From assembly GCF_000510645.1 (NCBI RefSeq), contig NZ_KI783301.1:1666283-1730282 (forward strand): DNA of 64,000 nucleotides, in the 5' to 3' direction. Shown here in pieces: positions 52,280 through 61,677 of this stretch. Every line of letters starts with the position of its first letter. Positions within the stretch are counted from its first letter, which is position 1. This DNA comes from Thermicanus aegyptius DSM 12793 (GTDB lineage Bacteria > Bacillota > Bacilli > Thermicanales > Thermicanaceae). The notes under the pieces were generated by a model that was given only the letters and a program-made list of their open reading frames with translations, was not told where the DNA came from and searched no databases. The position numbers and the translations under genes were made by a program.

Positions 52280-53752
52280 GTGCGTTTTCGCCGAATTTTA
52301 TCGTTGTTCGTTATATATGTTCTCATAGGCTTGATAACGGTCTACACATCGTTGCTCTGGGTTGGCTTCGTAAGGGAAAAAATCTATTCGGAAGAAATAG
52401 ATTTTATGAATCCCCAGGGGACAAATGCCTTTACACAAAACGAAGGAGTAGATCCTTCTCCCACGTATACCCATCACCTCTCCTTTCAGCCTGAAAATCG
52501 GATTCTTACAGGTGATTCCCTCATTCAGACTTGGAATCGAACCAATATCCCTACCCGGGAAATTCATCTGCAGGTTTTTTTACGAGCTTTTGGTAAAGGG
52601 GAGCCTGCGCCGGTCTTTAACGAATTTATGCCGAAGGTTTATCCGGGAGGATTTTCCTATTCTTCTCTGCAATTGACCCAGGTGTTGCTGGATGGAGAAC
52701 CTGTTCCTTACACCGTGGAAAACGCAGATTTGAAGTTGATCTTACTCAAAGATTGGAAACCGGGTGAGAAAAAGGAGATTCGAATCAGTTGGAAAGCTGA
52801 ACTGCCTGCCATTCATCACCGGATGGGGAAGGAGGGGGATTCGTTTTGGTTTGGCAATGCCCTTCCCATTTTAGCCGTCTATGATGGGAAGTGGCATTCC
52901 TATGCCTATGAGAAGGCGGGTGATCCGTTCTTTTCCCAATTTTCCGATTATCATGTGGAGATCGAATATCCGTCCCGGTATACCCTAATCTCTACCGGTG
53001 AGAAAGAGGAAAGAAGCGAAGGGGAGAAGAAAATAGCTAAGGTGCATGCCGAAGGGGTTAGGGAGTTTGCATTTGCCCTCACCGCCCAACATCAGGTGGT
53101 CAGCAAACTGACGGAGGATGGGGTGCTGCTCCAATTCTACTACTACAAGTTGTCAAAAAAGGCAGCTCAAGAAGGGTTGGATCAGGCGGAAGAAATGCTC
53201 CGCTTTATGAAGAATTTGGTGGGGGAGTATCCGTATAAGCGATTAACCCTTTTTGAAAATGAAATGTTTATCTCCGGAATGGAGTACCCCGGATTGATTC
53301 TGCTGGACCGGTCCAAATATAAAGGGGAAACGGTAGTCCACGAAGTTGCCCATCAATGGTTTTACAACTTGGTCGGGAATGATCAGGTCATGGAACCTTG
53401 GCTGGATGAAGCGATCGTAACCTATTATACGGATCGCTTCATCCGAGGATCCGGTTTAAACGATTACTATCTCCAAATAAAAAAAAGATGGGAGAAAGAT
53501 GGGAAGCCAAAGCTTTCTTCGGTGCTGGGGTATACCACCTGGAGTCAATACTATAGGGACATATACCTCTATGGGAGTCTAATGCTTTATGAATTGGAAC
53601 AGAAAATGGGAAGAGAAAAATTTAACGACTTCATGAAAAAATACGTGGCAGAGTTCCGTGGGAAGATTGCCCATAAAGAAGATTTTATCCGTTTGGCGGA
53701 AGAAGTTAGCGGTGTTAACTTAGATTCCTTCTTTTCCAACCGTATCCAATAA
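52280..53752 (+). CDS. Membrane-anchored M1-family metallopeptidase
   Basis: The 490-residue protein has an N-terminal membrane helix (ILSLFVIYVLIGLITVYTSL), a beta-sandwich domain, then a gluzincin domain with MFISGMEYPGLILL, the zinc motif VVHEVAHQWFYNLVG (HExxH near residue 358) and the downstream glutamate in WLDEAIVTYYTDRF. M1 enzymes are aminopeptidases; anchored versions act outside the cell. The start is GTG 52280 behind GGGGGAGAAGGA. A TATAAT at 52237-52242 may be its -10. Confidence 0.9.
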   Translation: MRFRRILSLFVIYVLIGLITVYTSLLWVGFVREKIYSEEIDFMNPQGTNAFTQNEGVDPSPTYTHHLSFQPENRILTGDSLIQTWNRTNIPTREIHLQVFLRAFGKGEPAPVFNEFMPKVYPGGFSYSSLQLTQVLLDGEPVPYTVENADLKLILLKDWKPGEKKEIRISWKAELPAIHHRMGKEGDSFWFGNALPILAVYDGKWHSYAYEKAGDPFFSQFSDYHVEIEYPSRYTLISTGEKEERSEGEKKIAKVHAEGVREFAFALTAQHQVVSKLTEDGVLLQFYYYKLSKKAAQEGLDQAEEMLRFMKNLVGEYPYKRLTLFENEMFISGMEYPGLILLDRSKYKGETVVHEVAHQWFYNLVGNDQVMEPWLDEAIVTYYTDRFIRGSGLNDYYLQIKKRWEKDGKPKLSSVLGYTTWSQYYRDIYLYGSLMLYELEQKMGREKFNDFMKKYVAEFRGKIAHKEDFIRLAEEVSGVNLDSFFSNRIQ

Positions 53753-53755
53753 AAA

Positions 53756-53797
53756 GAAGGGAAAGGTAAAATTCCTCCTTTCCCGCTTCCTTTTTAT
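53756..53797. terminator. Hairpin between the M1 gene and aceA
   Basis: GAAGGGAAAGG pairs with CCTTTCCCGCTTC (one bulge) and is followed by T on the plus strand. It terminates the M1 gene and may also serve the convergent aceA. Confidence 0.7.
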
Positions 53798-53861
53798 GAA
53801 CGATATCCTTTTTTAGTTCATTCTGATCTCAATTTGGAGATGTCAACTCGATTTGATCGGA

Positions 53862-55175
53862 CTATTTTACACCGGTAAATTGTTCTTCTTCTGTTGAACC
53901 CTTTAAGGCAGTGGTTGATGAAAGACCGCCGGATACAACCAAAGAGACCTCATCAAAATAGCCTGTTCCCACTTCACGTTGGTGACGGGTAGCTGTGTAT
54001 CCATATTTTTCACTTGCAAATTCTTTTTGTTGCAGGTCGGAATATGCGGCCATGCCCCGTTGATTATAATCGCGGGCCAGTTCGAACATGCTGAAGTTGA
54101 GAGCATGGAAGCCGGCCAAGGTGACAAATTGGAACTTATATCCCATTTCCGCGATCTGTTCTTGGAAAGTGGCGATGGTCTTTTCATCCAGTTTCTTTTT
54201 CCAGTTGAAGGAGGGAGAGCAGTTGTAGGCGAGAAGCTTGCCTGGGTATTCTTTATGAATGGCATCGGCAAATCTCTCAGCTTCCTCCAGATTGGGTTCG
54301 GAGGTTTCTACCCACAGCAGGTCGGCATAAGGAGCATAGGCGAGGCCCCTGGCAATGGCGTTCTCAATTCCTCCTCTGATTTCATAGAATCCTTCAGGGG
54401 TTCTCTTGCCGGTAATAAATTCCTGATCCCTCGGATCGATATCACTGGTCAAAAGATGAGCTCCATTCGCGTCGGTTCGTGCCACGAGAAGGGTAGGAAC
54501 CCCCATCACATCGGCGGCAAGTCTTGCGGCAGTCAGGTTACGGATGGCGTGAGAGGTGGGAATGAGAACCTTCCCCCCCATGTGGCCGCATTTTTTTTCG
54601 GAAGAGAGCTGGTCTTCAAAATGAACACCTGCGGCGCCCGCTTCGATCATTGCTTTCATCAGTTCAAAGACGTTAAGCGGCCCACCAAAACCGGCTTCAG
54701 CATCTGCAACGATGGGGGCAAACCAATAGGTATCCCCTTTTCCCTCAACGGTTTGAATCTGGTCGGCCCGTTGAAAGGCTTGATTGATTCTCTTCACCAC
54801 GTGGGGAACGCTGTTGGCAGGGTAAAGGCTTTGATCCGGATACATTTGCCCCGCGAGGTTCGCATCGGCAGCCACCTGCCACCCGCTTAAATAAATGGCC
54901 TTCAGTCCGGCTTTTACCATCTGAACGGCTTGGTTGCCTGTCAATGCTCCCAGGGCACGGATAAAGGGTTCTTCATGCAGCAGTTTCCAAAGACGGTCTG
55001 CCCCGAGGCGAGCTAAAGTATATTCAATTTTCACGGAACCTTGAAGACGGATCACGTCCTCCGCCTTATATTCCCGTTTAATTCCAGCCCAGCGGGGGTT
55101 TGTTTCCCATTCTTTCTGTAGTTCTTCCGCCTCTTTCTCCACATTCCTCTTCAAGGTGTAATCCAACGTCATCAT
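53862..55175 (-). CDS. aceA: Isocitrate lyase
   Basis: The 437-residue enzyme splits isocitrate to glyoxylate and succinate in the glyoxylate shunt. It contains the active-site motif [31 protein letters not shown], and [14 protein letters not shown]. It is translated behind GGAGAGGAGAA with ATG at 55175. malate synthase is encoded 78 bases upstream with no terminator between, so aceB-aceA form an operon. Confidence 0.98.
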   Translation of the reverse strand: MMTLDYTLKRNVEKEAEELQKEWETNPRWAGIKREYKAEDVIRLQGSVKIEYTLARLGADRLWKLLHEEPFIRALGALTGNQAVQMVKAGLKAIYLSGWQVAADANLAGQMYPDQSLYPANSVPHVVKRINQAFQRADQIQTVEGKGDTYWFAPIVADAEAGFGGPLNVFELMKAMIEAGAAGVHFEDQLSSEKKCGHMGGKVLIPTSHAIRNLTAARLAADVMGVPTLLVARTDANGAHLLTSDIDPRDQEFITGKRTPEGFYEIRGGIENAIARGLAYAPYADLLWVETSEPNLEEAERFADAIHKEYPGKLLAYNCSPSFNWKKKLDEKTIATFQEQIAEMGYKFQFVTLAGFHALNFSMFELARDYNQRGMAAYSDLQQKEFASEKYGYTATRHQREVGTGYFDEVSLVVSGGLSSTTALKGSTEEEQFTGVK

Positions 55176-55253
55176 CCATTCTCCTCTCCAATCTTTTTTG
55201 TGAAAGAAAACACGTAACGAATGTAATCAAGTGGGCATTATGCGAAAGAAAAA

Positions 55254-56858
55254 TTAATCCAAGAGCTCATATCCAGGGAGGGTGAGGAACTCAACGAATT
55301 CATCTTTCAACGAAATATCCCGGATCAGCTGCAATGCCTCTTCATAACGTCCATGGGCAAATGTTTCCGCTCCAACCTGTTCTTTGATTTTACCCATTTC
55401 TTCGGCGGCAATTTGTTCAAATAGCTCAGGAGTTACCTTTCGACCATCGGATAAAATTCCCTTCGGATGGTGAATCCATTGCCAAATTTGGGCTCTGGAA
55501 ATCTCAGCCGTAGCGGCGTCTTCCATCAGGTGAAAGAGGGGGACACTACCTGTACCGTTTAACCAGGCAGCCATGTACTGGACGGCTACATTCACATTGG
55601 TCCGCAATCCTTGTTCTGTGATTTCTCCCTGGGGAAGTTGCAATAAATCTTGAGCTGCAACCGCAACATCTTCCTGTTTCCGATGGATTTGGTTTTTCTG
55701 AGGCATATGTTCATCAAAGACCGATTTAGCCACGGGAACGAGTCCGGGATGAGCGACCCATGTTCCATCATGACCATCGGTCGCTTCCCTTAACTTATCT
55801 GCCCTTACTTTGGCAAATGCTTCTTCATTGGCGGCTGGGTTATTCTTAATCGGAATCTGGGCAGCCATTCCGCCAATGGCATGGGCATGGCGGCGATGGC
55901 ACGTTTTTATGGCGAGAAGGGAATAAGAGCGCATGAAGTGAGTCGTCATGGTAACTTGGGCACGATCTGGGAAGATCACATCAGGGTGATTGCGGAATTT
56001 TTTGATAAAGCTAAAGATGTAGTCCCAGCGTCCGCAGTTTAAACCGGCTGCATGCTCTTTTAATTCGTATAGGATCTCATCCATTTCAAAAGCGGCAAGG
56101 ATGGTTTCGATCAAAACCGTCGCTTTAATCGTTCCTATAGGAATATTCTTTTTTTGTTCAGCGAAAAGGAAAATCTCATTCCAAAGCCTAGCTTCCAGAT
56201 GGGATTCCATCTTTGGAAGGTAGAAATAAGGACCCGTACCGTTTTTCAAAAGCTGATCTACATTATGATAGAAATAAAGAGCAAAATCGAGAAACCCACC
56301 GGGGATCGGTTTTCCATCGACGAAGATATGTTTTTCATCGAGGTGCAATCCCCGGGGACGTACGATGAGCGTAGCGATCTTAGGATTGAGGCGATACTCT
56401 TTCCCTTCAGGACTGGTAAAGGTAATTTTTCGGTTTACCGCATCTCTTAGGTTTAACTGTCCTACGATCATGTTTCTCCACGTTGGGGAGGTGGCATCCT
56501 CAAAGTCTGCCATAAAGACGTTGGCCCCGGAATTTAAAGCGTTAATAATCATTTTTCGATCTACCGGACCGGTGATCTCTACACGACGATCCTGAAGATC
56601 ATCGGGAATGGGAGCAATTTTCCAATCCCCTTCCCTTATCTCCTTTGTTTCCGGGAGAAAGTCAGGCATCTTCCCCTGATCGATCTCCGTCTGTCTCTTT
56701 TGGCGTAAAGCCAGAAGTTCATCTCGCCTGGGTCGAAAACGGCGTACCAGTTCTTCTACAAAAGATAACGCCTCTTCCGTGAGAATTTCGGAGAACCCGG
56801 GATCGTATGGTCCTTTCACTTCAATCCCTGTGGCTTTCCTTTCCGTTTCCGTTTCCAT
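55254..56858 (-). CDS. aceB: Malate synthase A
   Basis: The 534-residue enzyme condenses glyoxylate with acetyl-CoA to malate. Motifs are FMADFEDATSPTWRN, IVRPRGLHLDEKH, IGTIKATVLIETILAAFEMDEIL, GLNCGRWDYIFS and DGHDGTWVAHPGL. The in-frame ATG at 56921 lies in the promoter; GGAGGGTGGAG supports ATG 56858. With aceA it allows growth on acetate or fatty acids, fitting the acyl-CoA dehydrogenase and PPDK elsewhere in the window. Confidence 0.98.
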   Translation of the reverse strand: METETERKATGIEVKGPYDPGFSEILTEEALSFVEELVRRFRPRRDELLALRQKRQTEIDQGKMPDFLPETKEIREGDWKIAPIPDDLQDRRVEITGPVDRKMIINALNSGANVFMADFEDATSPTWRNMIVGQLNLRDAVNRKITFTSPEGKEYRLNPKIATLIVRPRGLHLDEKHIFVDGKPIPGGFLDFALYFYHNVDQLLKNGTGPYFYLPKMESHLEARLWNEIFLFAEQKKNIPIGTIKATVLIETILAAFEMDEILYELKEHAAGLNCGRWDYIFSFIKKFRNHPDVIFPDRAQVTMTTHFMRSYSLLAIKTCHRRHAHAIGGMAAQIPIKNNPAANEEAFAKVRADKLREATDGHDGTWVAHPGLVPVAKSVFDEHMPQKNQIHRKQEDVAVAAQDLLQLPQGEITEQGLRTNVNVAVQYMAAWLNGTGSVPLFHLMEDAATAEISRAQIWQWIHHPKGILSDGRKVTPELFEQIAAEEMGKIKEQVGAETFAHGRYEEALQLIRDISLKDEFVEFLTLPGYELLD

Positions 56859-56892
56859 CTCTCCACCCTCCTTGTTATAATATAGAACGGAC

Positions 56893-56932
56893 TGTAATCC
56901 TATTATACTATTACACACCATTCCCTTGTCAA
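56893..56932 (-). promoter_or_regulatory. Promoter of aceB-aceA with a candidate operator
   Basis: On the minus strand TTGACA (56932-56927) and TATAAT (56907-56902) are 19 bases apart. An inverted repeat, TGTAAT-N11-ATTACA (56893-56915), covers the -10. This geometry suggests repression of the glyoxylate shunt by an unidentified regulator. Confidence 0.55.
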
Positions 56933-57008
56933 TCCTTTGTTGTATAAAAAATTTAAAATGAACATCTGTGATATAACAAAATAAGCTCTTTTCTTAGGGA
57001 AAAGTCTG

Positions 57009-57017
57009 TGCTATAAT
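57009..57017 (+). promoter_or_regulatory. Extended -10 promoter of the 67-residue gene
   Basis: TGCTATAAT at 57009-57017 is an extended -10; the -35 region is weak. Confidence 0.5.
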
Positions 57018-57058
57018 CATTGAAACCAACTTCACTGGTTTTTGAAAGGGTGATCGAA

Positions 57059-57262
57059 ATGGGAACGGTTGTTTATCGTTTTCGTTCATTAAGCGATACC
57101 TTTGAACAACGCTTTTCTACCATTAAACTTGCGATGAGAAAGGCTTATCTTGATTGGGTCTATAAAAGGTATCAGCCGGAAGAGATGGTTTTTGACGGAA
57201 AGCGTTTCTCCTTTGTAGAAATGAAAAGCTACTGGGAGAAAGAAGGGTGGAATCATCTTTAA
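57059..57262 (+). CDS. Small unrecognised protein
   Basis: The 67-residue protein is rich in aromatic and basic residues (VYRFRSLSDTFEQRFSTIKL, AYLDWVYKRYQPEEMVFDG). It is not recognised. An AAAGGGTGATC site precedes ATG 57059, an extended -10 promoter lies upstream, and a hairpin follows, so it looks like a real single-gene unit. The frame opens at a TTG at 57020, which overlaps the expected transcript start and is rejected. Confidence 0.65.
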   Translation: MGTVVYRFRSLSDTFEQRFSTIKLAMRKAYLDWVYKRYQPEEMVFDGKRFSFVEMKSYWEKEGWNHL

Positions 57263-57293
57263 GACAAAAGGGATGATCTTGAAATAGGGCAAG

Positions 57294-57322
57294 AGAAAGG
57301 ACCTGCCATGAGGGCAGGTCCT
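57294..57322. terminator. Strong hairpin between convergent genes
   Basis: GAAAGGACCTGCC pairs with GGGCAGGTCCTTTC. The T tract is short (CTTTCTCC), but position between the small plus-strand gene and the convergent kinase gene suits a terminator. Confidence 0.7.
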
Positions 57323-57421
57323 TTCTCCGTAATCCGTCATTCCTTTCATCGAACCTTTTTCTATTGGGTTCGTGCCATTAGCCTGTTAAGGGATGCCCAT
57401 GGGGAAAATAAAAATCCCTCA

Positions 57422-59041
57422 TCATGTTTTCTGAAGAGAAACGGGGAGAAGAATTGTGACGGTTGTCCCCTTGCCCGGCTCCGATTCGAATTGGAGTTCG
57501 CCTCGGTGAGCGCGAACGATCTGAAAGCAGACGGTTAACCCTAGCCCGGTACCTTTTTCTTTCGTGGTATAAAACGGTTTTCCCAAACGAGAAAGAAGTT
57601 CGGGAGCAATTCCTACTCCTTCGTCACGAATAGAGATGCGAATCATGTCCTGATTTGCCATCTCCACGATGATGTGGATATTCCCCCCGTGCGGCGTGGC
57701 ATCGATGGCATTTTTAATGAGATTGATAAATACTTGTTTTAATTGATTTGCCTCACAGTACATCGGCTCCACAGAAGAGAGTGTTTTTAAGGAAATTTCA
57801 ATTCCTTTTAGATTTCCCTCGGTCCGAAGGAGTGAGATGACTTCGGATAGAAGGACTACGATGTCTTGTTTACGATATTGAACCATCTGAGGCTTGGAAA
57901 GTAGGAGCAGTTCGCTCGTCACCAGATTAATCCGCTCTAATTCTGCCAGCATAATGGGAATGTATTCTTTTGTTTCACCCCCTTCCTCCATCAATTGGAG
58001 GAATCCTTTTAAAGATGTGAGGGGATTGCGGATTTCGTGAGCGATCCCTGCTGCCAATTGACCGACCATAGAGAGCTTGTCCAGATTTCTAATCTCTTCT
58101 TCCGTTTTTTTTCTTTCGGTAATATCCCGGAAGACGAGGAGAATTGCCTTCCCACCCTGATAATGGATTGCCCTCCCGTTCATTTCTACAAAGTGGGGCA
58201 TACCTTCCTCTCTCTTAATGAGGAGCTCTTCCAACTCAGGTTCTTTTCCTGCTTCGATTTCTTCCAATTTCTTTAGCAAGGAGGCTTTGCTCTCCTCATT
58301 TAATTTTTCAAGTATGGACGATCCTAACAATCGGTGATGATCGGATGTAGAAAAGAGATAACCCGCAGACGGACTGGCATAAAGGATTTCTCCGTTCTTT
58401 CTCACAACCAAAAGAGCGTCAGGAATAATCGAAATGATCTTCTCCAACTGCTCCTCCGCTTCCCTTAAGGCAATATCGGCCAGCTTGCGATGGAATTGAT
58501 CCGCAAAGAGTTTGTGAAGACCAATTCCTGCCACTAGATAAGTGAGAAAGTGAGAAAGGCCGATTTTGCTCATGATGTCTGAGCCAATGGGCAGGATGAG
58601 AATCGTTCCGAAACTAACGATCCAATTTAGGAGAAAGAGCGGGTAAAAATGTTTCCGGTTAAAAAAATCGAGCCCCCCTGAATAGCCAATTAGTCCGATG
58701 ATCGTCGGTGCGGCAATCCCAAACAAGATTCCTGGAATCATACCCGCACCGGATAGAACGATGCGATAAGAAGCGACGAGGATGAGAACGGGAATGGCAA
58801 TGCGGTATCCTCTAAGAAAAGAAAGAATAAATAGAGGAAGCATGCGAAGGTCAAAAAAGTACCCGTCATAAAGGAAAGATTCAAACATGAGAACGACAAG
58901 GAGAGAGATGGAAAAGATACGTAAAACGTCGAACAAAGGTCTCCTTTTTGGTTTTGCTCTAGCTTCCAGCTCGTCAATTTGATTAAGAATGAGATAAAGA
59001 AAGAGGATATTTGCCAGGTTGTCTAGAAAATGAGTAAACAT
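57422..59041 (-). CDS. KinB-like sporulation-type sensor histidine kinase
   Basis: The 539-residue kinase has five to six N-terminal membrane helices of the 5TM-5TMR_LYT type (FGIAAPTIIGLIGYSGG), a PAS domain (residues about 195-315, IPDALLVVRKNGEILYASPSAG), a HisKA domain with the phospho-histidine in GIAHEIRNPLTSLKGFLQLM near residue 333, and a HATPase domain (NLIKNAIDATPHGGN, DEGVGIA, GTGLGLTV). This matches KinB-class orphan kinases feeding the Spo0A phosphorelay. No response regulator is adjacent. ATG 59041 behind GAGGGA is preferred over ATG 59053. Confidence 0.9.
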   Translation of the reverse strand: MFTHFLDNLANILFLYLILNQIDELEARAKPKRRPLFDVLRIFSISLLVVLMFESFLYDGYFFDLRMLPLFILSFLRGYRIAIPVLILVASYRIVLSGAGMIPGILFGIAAPTIIGLIGYSGGLDFFNRKHFYPLFLLNWIVSFGTILILPIGSDIMSKIGLSHFLTYLVAGIGLHKLFADQFHRKLADIALREAEEQLEKIISIIPDALLVVRKNGEILYASPSAGYLFSTSDHHRLLGSSILEKLNEESKASLLKKLEEIEAGKEPELEELLIKREEGMPHFVEMNGRAIHYQGGKAILLVFRDITERKKTEEEIRNLDKLSMVGQLAAGIAHEIRNPLTSLKGFLQLMEEGGETKEYIPIMLAELERINLVTSELLLLSKPQMVQYRKQDIVVLLSEVISLLRTEGNLKGIEISLKTLSSVEPMYCEANQLKQVFINLIKNAIDATPHGGNIHIIVEMANQDMIRISIRDEGVGIAPELLSRLGKPFYTTKEKGTGLGLTVCFQIVRAHRGELQFESEPGKGTTVTILLPVSLQKT

Positions 59042-59079
59042 GGAATCCCTCATTGTAAAAAAGTATCTATACTCTTAAA

Positions 59080-59109
59080 GTATTCTTGACCTTTGTCGAA
59101 TTTTCCTTC
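59080..59109 (-). promoter_or_regulatory. Candidate SigH promoter with an embedded Spo0A box
   Basis: On the minus strand GAAGGAAAA (59109-59101), 12 bases, then CAAGAATAC (59088-59080) fits the SigH pattern (RNAGGAWWW, 11-12 bases, RNNGAATWW) with one mismatch. TTCGACA in the spacer is a perfect Spo0A box (TGTCGAA on the plus strand, 59094-59100). Confidence 0.55.
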
Positions 59110-59168
59110 TTTCACCAATACATCTTAAAAAATTCATTTTTGTTGGGCACCGAAAACGGGATTTTCGA

Positions 59169-59197
59169 TTGATCGTTTATTTTTTGAACTATATAAT
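59169..59197 (+). promoter_or_regulatory. SigA promoter of ecsAB
   Basis: TTGATC (59169-59174) and TATAAT (59192-59197) have a 17-base spacer. Confidence 0.75.
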
Positions 59198-59229
59198 GGT
59201 GATGACTCGCAAGGAGGAAGGTTTGGAAG

Positions 59230-59976
59230 ATGGGTGATCTTTTAGATGTGGAAGGAATAACGGGAGGCTACTCATATGAATATCCGGTTCTCCATCACGT
59301 CTCCTTTTCGGTAAAGAAAGGAGAGATTGTTGCTTTATTGGGATTAAACGGAGCCGGTAAAAGCACGTTAATTAAACATATCCTCGGTTTCCTAAAACCT
59401 TTTAAAGGAAAAATAACGATTGATGGAAAGCATATAGATGAAAATCCCCAGGAATACCGGAGAAAATTTGCATATATTCCTGAAATGCCCATCTATTACG
59501 AAAATTTAACTCTTGGGGAACATCTTCGATTTGCAGCAAAGGTTTATGGTCTGACCGATGAGGAGGTTAAGGATCGCCTTCCTCGCCTTTTAAAAGAATT
59601 TAACATGGAAGGGAAGGAGGAGTTATTCCCCTCCTTCTTCTCAAAGGGAATGAAGCAAAAGATGATGATCATGGCGGCCCTGCTCGTCAGGCCTGCTCTT
59701 TATGTGATCGATGAACCGTTATTAGGGCTTGATCCCTTGGGGATCAGGTCCCTCCTACAGGCCTTGGTTGTGGAAAGGGAGAGGGGAGCAGGGATTTTCA
59801 TGTCTACGCACATCCTCTCAACGGCCGAACGGTACTGTGATCGTTTCCTCATTCTTCATCAGGGAAAATTGATCGCGTCGGGAACTCTTCAGGAATTGCG
59901 AAGGGGGGTAGGAGCCCCCCATGCTTCCTTGGATGAGATTTATCTCCAGTGGATTGAACGGGGAGAAGAGAAATGA
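59230..59976 (+). CDS. ecsA: ABC transporter ATPase EcsA
   Basis: The 248-residue ATPase has Walker A LLGLNGAGKSTLIKHILG, Q-loop FAYIPEMP, a variant signature FFSKGMKQKMMIMAALLV, and Walker B LYVIDEPLLGLDPLG. The SKGMKQK signature and the adjacent large membrane protein match EcsA. In Bacillus Ecs affects protein secretion, competence and intramembrane proteolysis by RasP. It overlaps ecsB by four bases. Confidence 0.93.
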   Translation: MGDLLDVEGITGGYSYEYPVLHHVSFSVKKGEIVALLGLNGAGKSTLIKHILGFLKPFKGKITIDGKHIDENPQEYRRKFAYIPEMPIYYENLTLGEHLRFAAKVYGLTDEEVKDRLPRLLKEFNMEGKEELFPSFFSKGMKQKMMIMAALLVRPALYVIDEPLLGLDPLGIRSLLQALVVERERGAGIFMSTHILSTAERYCDRFLILHQGKLIASGTLQELRRGVGAPHASLDEIYLQWIERGEEK

Positions 59977-61184
59977 ATCGTCGTTTTTTTTCGCATCTAT
60001 GGTTGGAACGTTTTCAGCAATGGAGCCGGGAGCGGTTCATAGAATGGAGGGGAATTGCGAACGGATTTCTTTTTCTACCCATCTTCCTTTTCATGATGGC
60101 TCTTTATTACTATCCTTTGTTTTTAAAAGGGCTGCCGGAATCGGCTCCAATCTCCCCCCTCCTTGCTTTCCTCTTTTCTCTGAGTACCGCAACAGGAAGG
60201 ATCCGATATTTTGTTCATCCTGCGGATCTTTCCTTTCTCCCCGCCTCAGAGGCGGAACTAGGGGGGTATTTCCGCCGCTCTTTTTTTCTTGCCTGGGGAT
60301 TGCACGCCCTCTTTCTAATGCTGCTTTTTGTGGTATCCTTACCTCTTTTAATCCATCATATGTCGAACAAAGGCTTTCAACTCGGGGCATTTCTTCTTCT
60401 TCTGCTTTTTCTGTTAAAAGGATGGAGTCTTTATCTCTATAGTTTGGAAGTGCGCTATCAAAACCGACAAAGGAAAGATTTATCTTTTGTTCTCAGGTTT
60501 TTCGTCGCATTTCTCCTCCTTTGGGGCTTAATGGGTGGAATGCCCCTCCTGCTCTGGTCCGGAGGCGTAGCCCTTCTTCTCACCACCCTTTATTATTCCC
60601 TTTCTTTACGCACGAAAGCGATCGCATGGTCCGCTCTACTTCAGGAAGAGGAAAGGTTAAATCTGGCTTATGCCAGAAGAGTGGGAGCCTTTGTCGACGT
60701 GGGAGGAATCGCTCCTGCATTTAAGAACAGAAGGAGTGTAACCCGTCTCGTGAAAAGGGTATTTCCCCTCGATTCATTTCCTTATTTTTCATTCCTGCTC
60801 CTGCAATGGACGAGGGGGGATGGGTTTGGCATGTTCTTCCGCCTTTTTGCCGTAGGACTCCTTTTCCTATTCTTTTTTCCCTCTCCGTGGGTAGCGATGG
60901 GGGAAATGGTTACGGTAACGCTATTAAGCCTCCTTCAATTGGATTCGTTTTTTCAAACGATAAAGCGGAAGGCTTTTCTTCCTATTGTACCGATCGATCA
61001 AAAAGGGCTTAAGGAGGGGATGTTTTGGGCGGGAAAATTTCTTCTCACTTTGTTTGTCCTTATAACCACCATTCCCGCTATCCTCTTTTATCCTTTTCAA
61101 CTTCTCCAGCTGTTAGGCTTCGAAGGAATTGCTTACGCAGTGGGATGGTGGAGGTTAACCAAGAGACTTGAGAAAAACGGTTAA
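59973..61184 (+). CDS. ecsB: ABC transporter permease EcsB
   Basis: The 403-residue membrane protein has about nine to ten hydrophobic helices arranged in blocks, an N-terminal [24 protein letters not shown] typical of EcsB, and a cytoplasmic loop with [20 protein letters not shown]. It is the membrane partner of EcsA. The transported substrate is unknown. ecsC is not present downstream. Confidence 0.9.
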   Translation: MNRRFFSHLWLERFQQWSRERFIEWRGIANGFLFLPIFLFMMALYYYPLFLKGLPESAPISPLLAFLFSLSTATGRIRYFVHPADLSFLPASEAELGGYFRRSFFLAWGLHALFLMLLFVVSLPLLIHHMSNKGFQLGAFLLLLLFLLKGWSLYLYSLEVRYQNRQRKDLSFVLRFFVAFLLLWGLMGGMPLLLWSGGVALLLTTLYYSLSLRTKAIAWSALLQEEERLNLAYARRVGAFVDVGGIAPAFKNRRSVTRLVKRVFPLDSFPYFSFLLLQWTRGDGFGMFFRLFAVGLLFLFFFPSPWVAMGEMVTVTLLSLLQLDSFFQTIKRKAFLPIVPIDQKGLKEGMFWAGKFLLTLFVLITTIPAILFYPFQLLQLLGFEGIAYAVGWWRLTKRLEKNG

Positions 61185-61201
61185 ACGTTGGAAGAGATTT
61201 A

Positions 61202-61230
61202 TTGCTTTCTCAAGTCTCCTTTGGTATAAT
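61202..61230 (+). promoter_or_regulatory. Promoter of the cold-shock gene
   Basis: TTGCTT (61202-61207) and TATAAT (61225-61230) are 17 bases apart, with an extended TGG before the -10. The leader is about 115 bases, long as is usual for cold-shock mRNAs. Confidence 0.8.
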
Positions 61231-61351
61231 TAAAGTCGAATTAAAAAGTGGTAAGACTGAAACATGTATGGCCTCTTGGATTACAAGAATGGCATTTCAG
61301 GTTTGCAGGCTTCGCTTTTTAATGGAATGTTTATTAAAGGAGGCCATATTC

Positions 61352-61552
61352 ATGGTTGGTAAAGTAAAATGGTTCAATGCTGAGAAGGGGTATGGGTTTA
61401 TCCAAACGGAAGAAGGCGGAGATGTATTTGTTCACTTTTCCGCAATTCAGGGAGACGGATATAAGACCCTTACGGAGGGGCAATCGGTTGAGTTCGACAT
61501 CGTTCAAGGTAATCGTGGTCCCCAAGCTGCCAATGTTGTGAAACTTAGCTAA
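61352..61552 (+). CDS. Cold-shock protein (CspA family)
   Basis: The 66-residue protein is a canonical cold-shock domain with both RNP motifs (KGYGFIQ and VFVHFSAI). It binds single-stranded RNA/DNA and melts secondary structure. The frame is open through the leader to 61202, but AAAGGAGG before ATG 61352 and the family length fix the start. Confidence 0.97.
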   Translation: MVGKVKWFNAEKGYGFIQTEEGGDVFVHFSAIQGDGYKTLTEGQSVEFDIVQGNRGPQAANVVKLS

Positions 61553-61563
61553 TCGACACGCGA

Positions 61564-61596
61564 TAAAAGGCATCTCCACAAGGGGATGCCTTTTTA
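61564..61596 (+). terminator. Rho-independent terminator after the cold-shock gene
   Basis: AAAAGGCATCTCC pairs with GGGGATGCCTTTTT across a short loop. Confidence 0.88.
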
Positions 61597-61677
61597 AATA
61601 TGTTTTGTTTTTGTTATAGGGGCTCCCTTTCCTGTATATACTGATACTAATGTAAAATCATTCGGGGTGCGTATCAG

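Noticed and set aside
53979-54890. 303-codon plus-strand frame
   Set aside because: It lies antisense inside aceA, whose protein sequence is unambiguous.
57308-57538. 76-codon plus-strand frame
   Set aside because: It is antisense to the C-terminal ATPase domain of the kinase and starts inside the hairpin.
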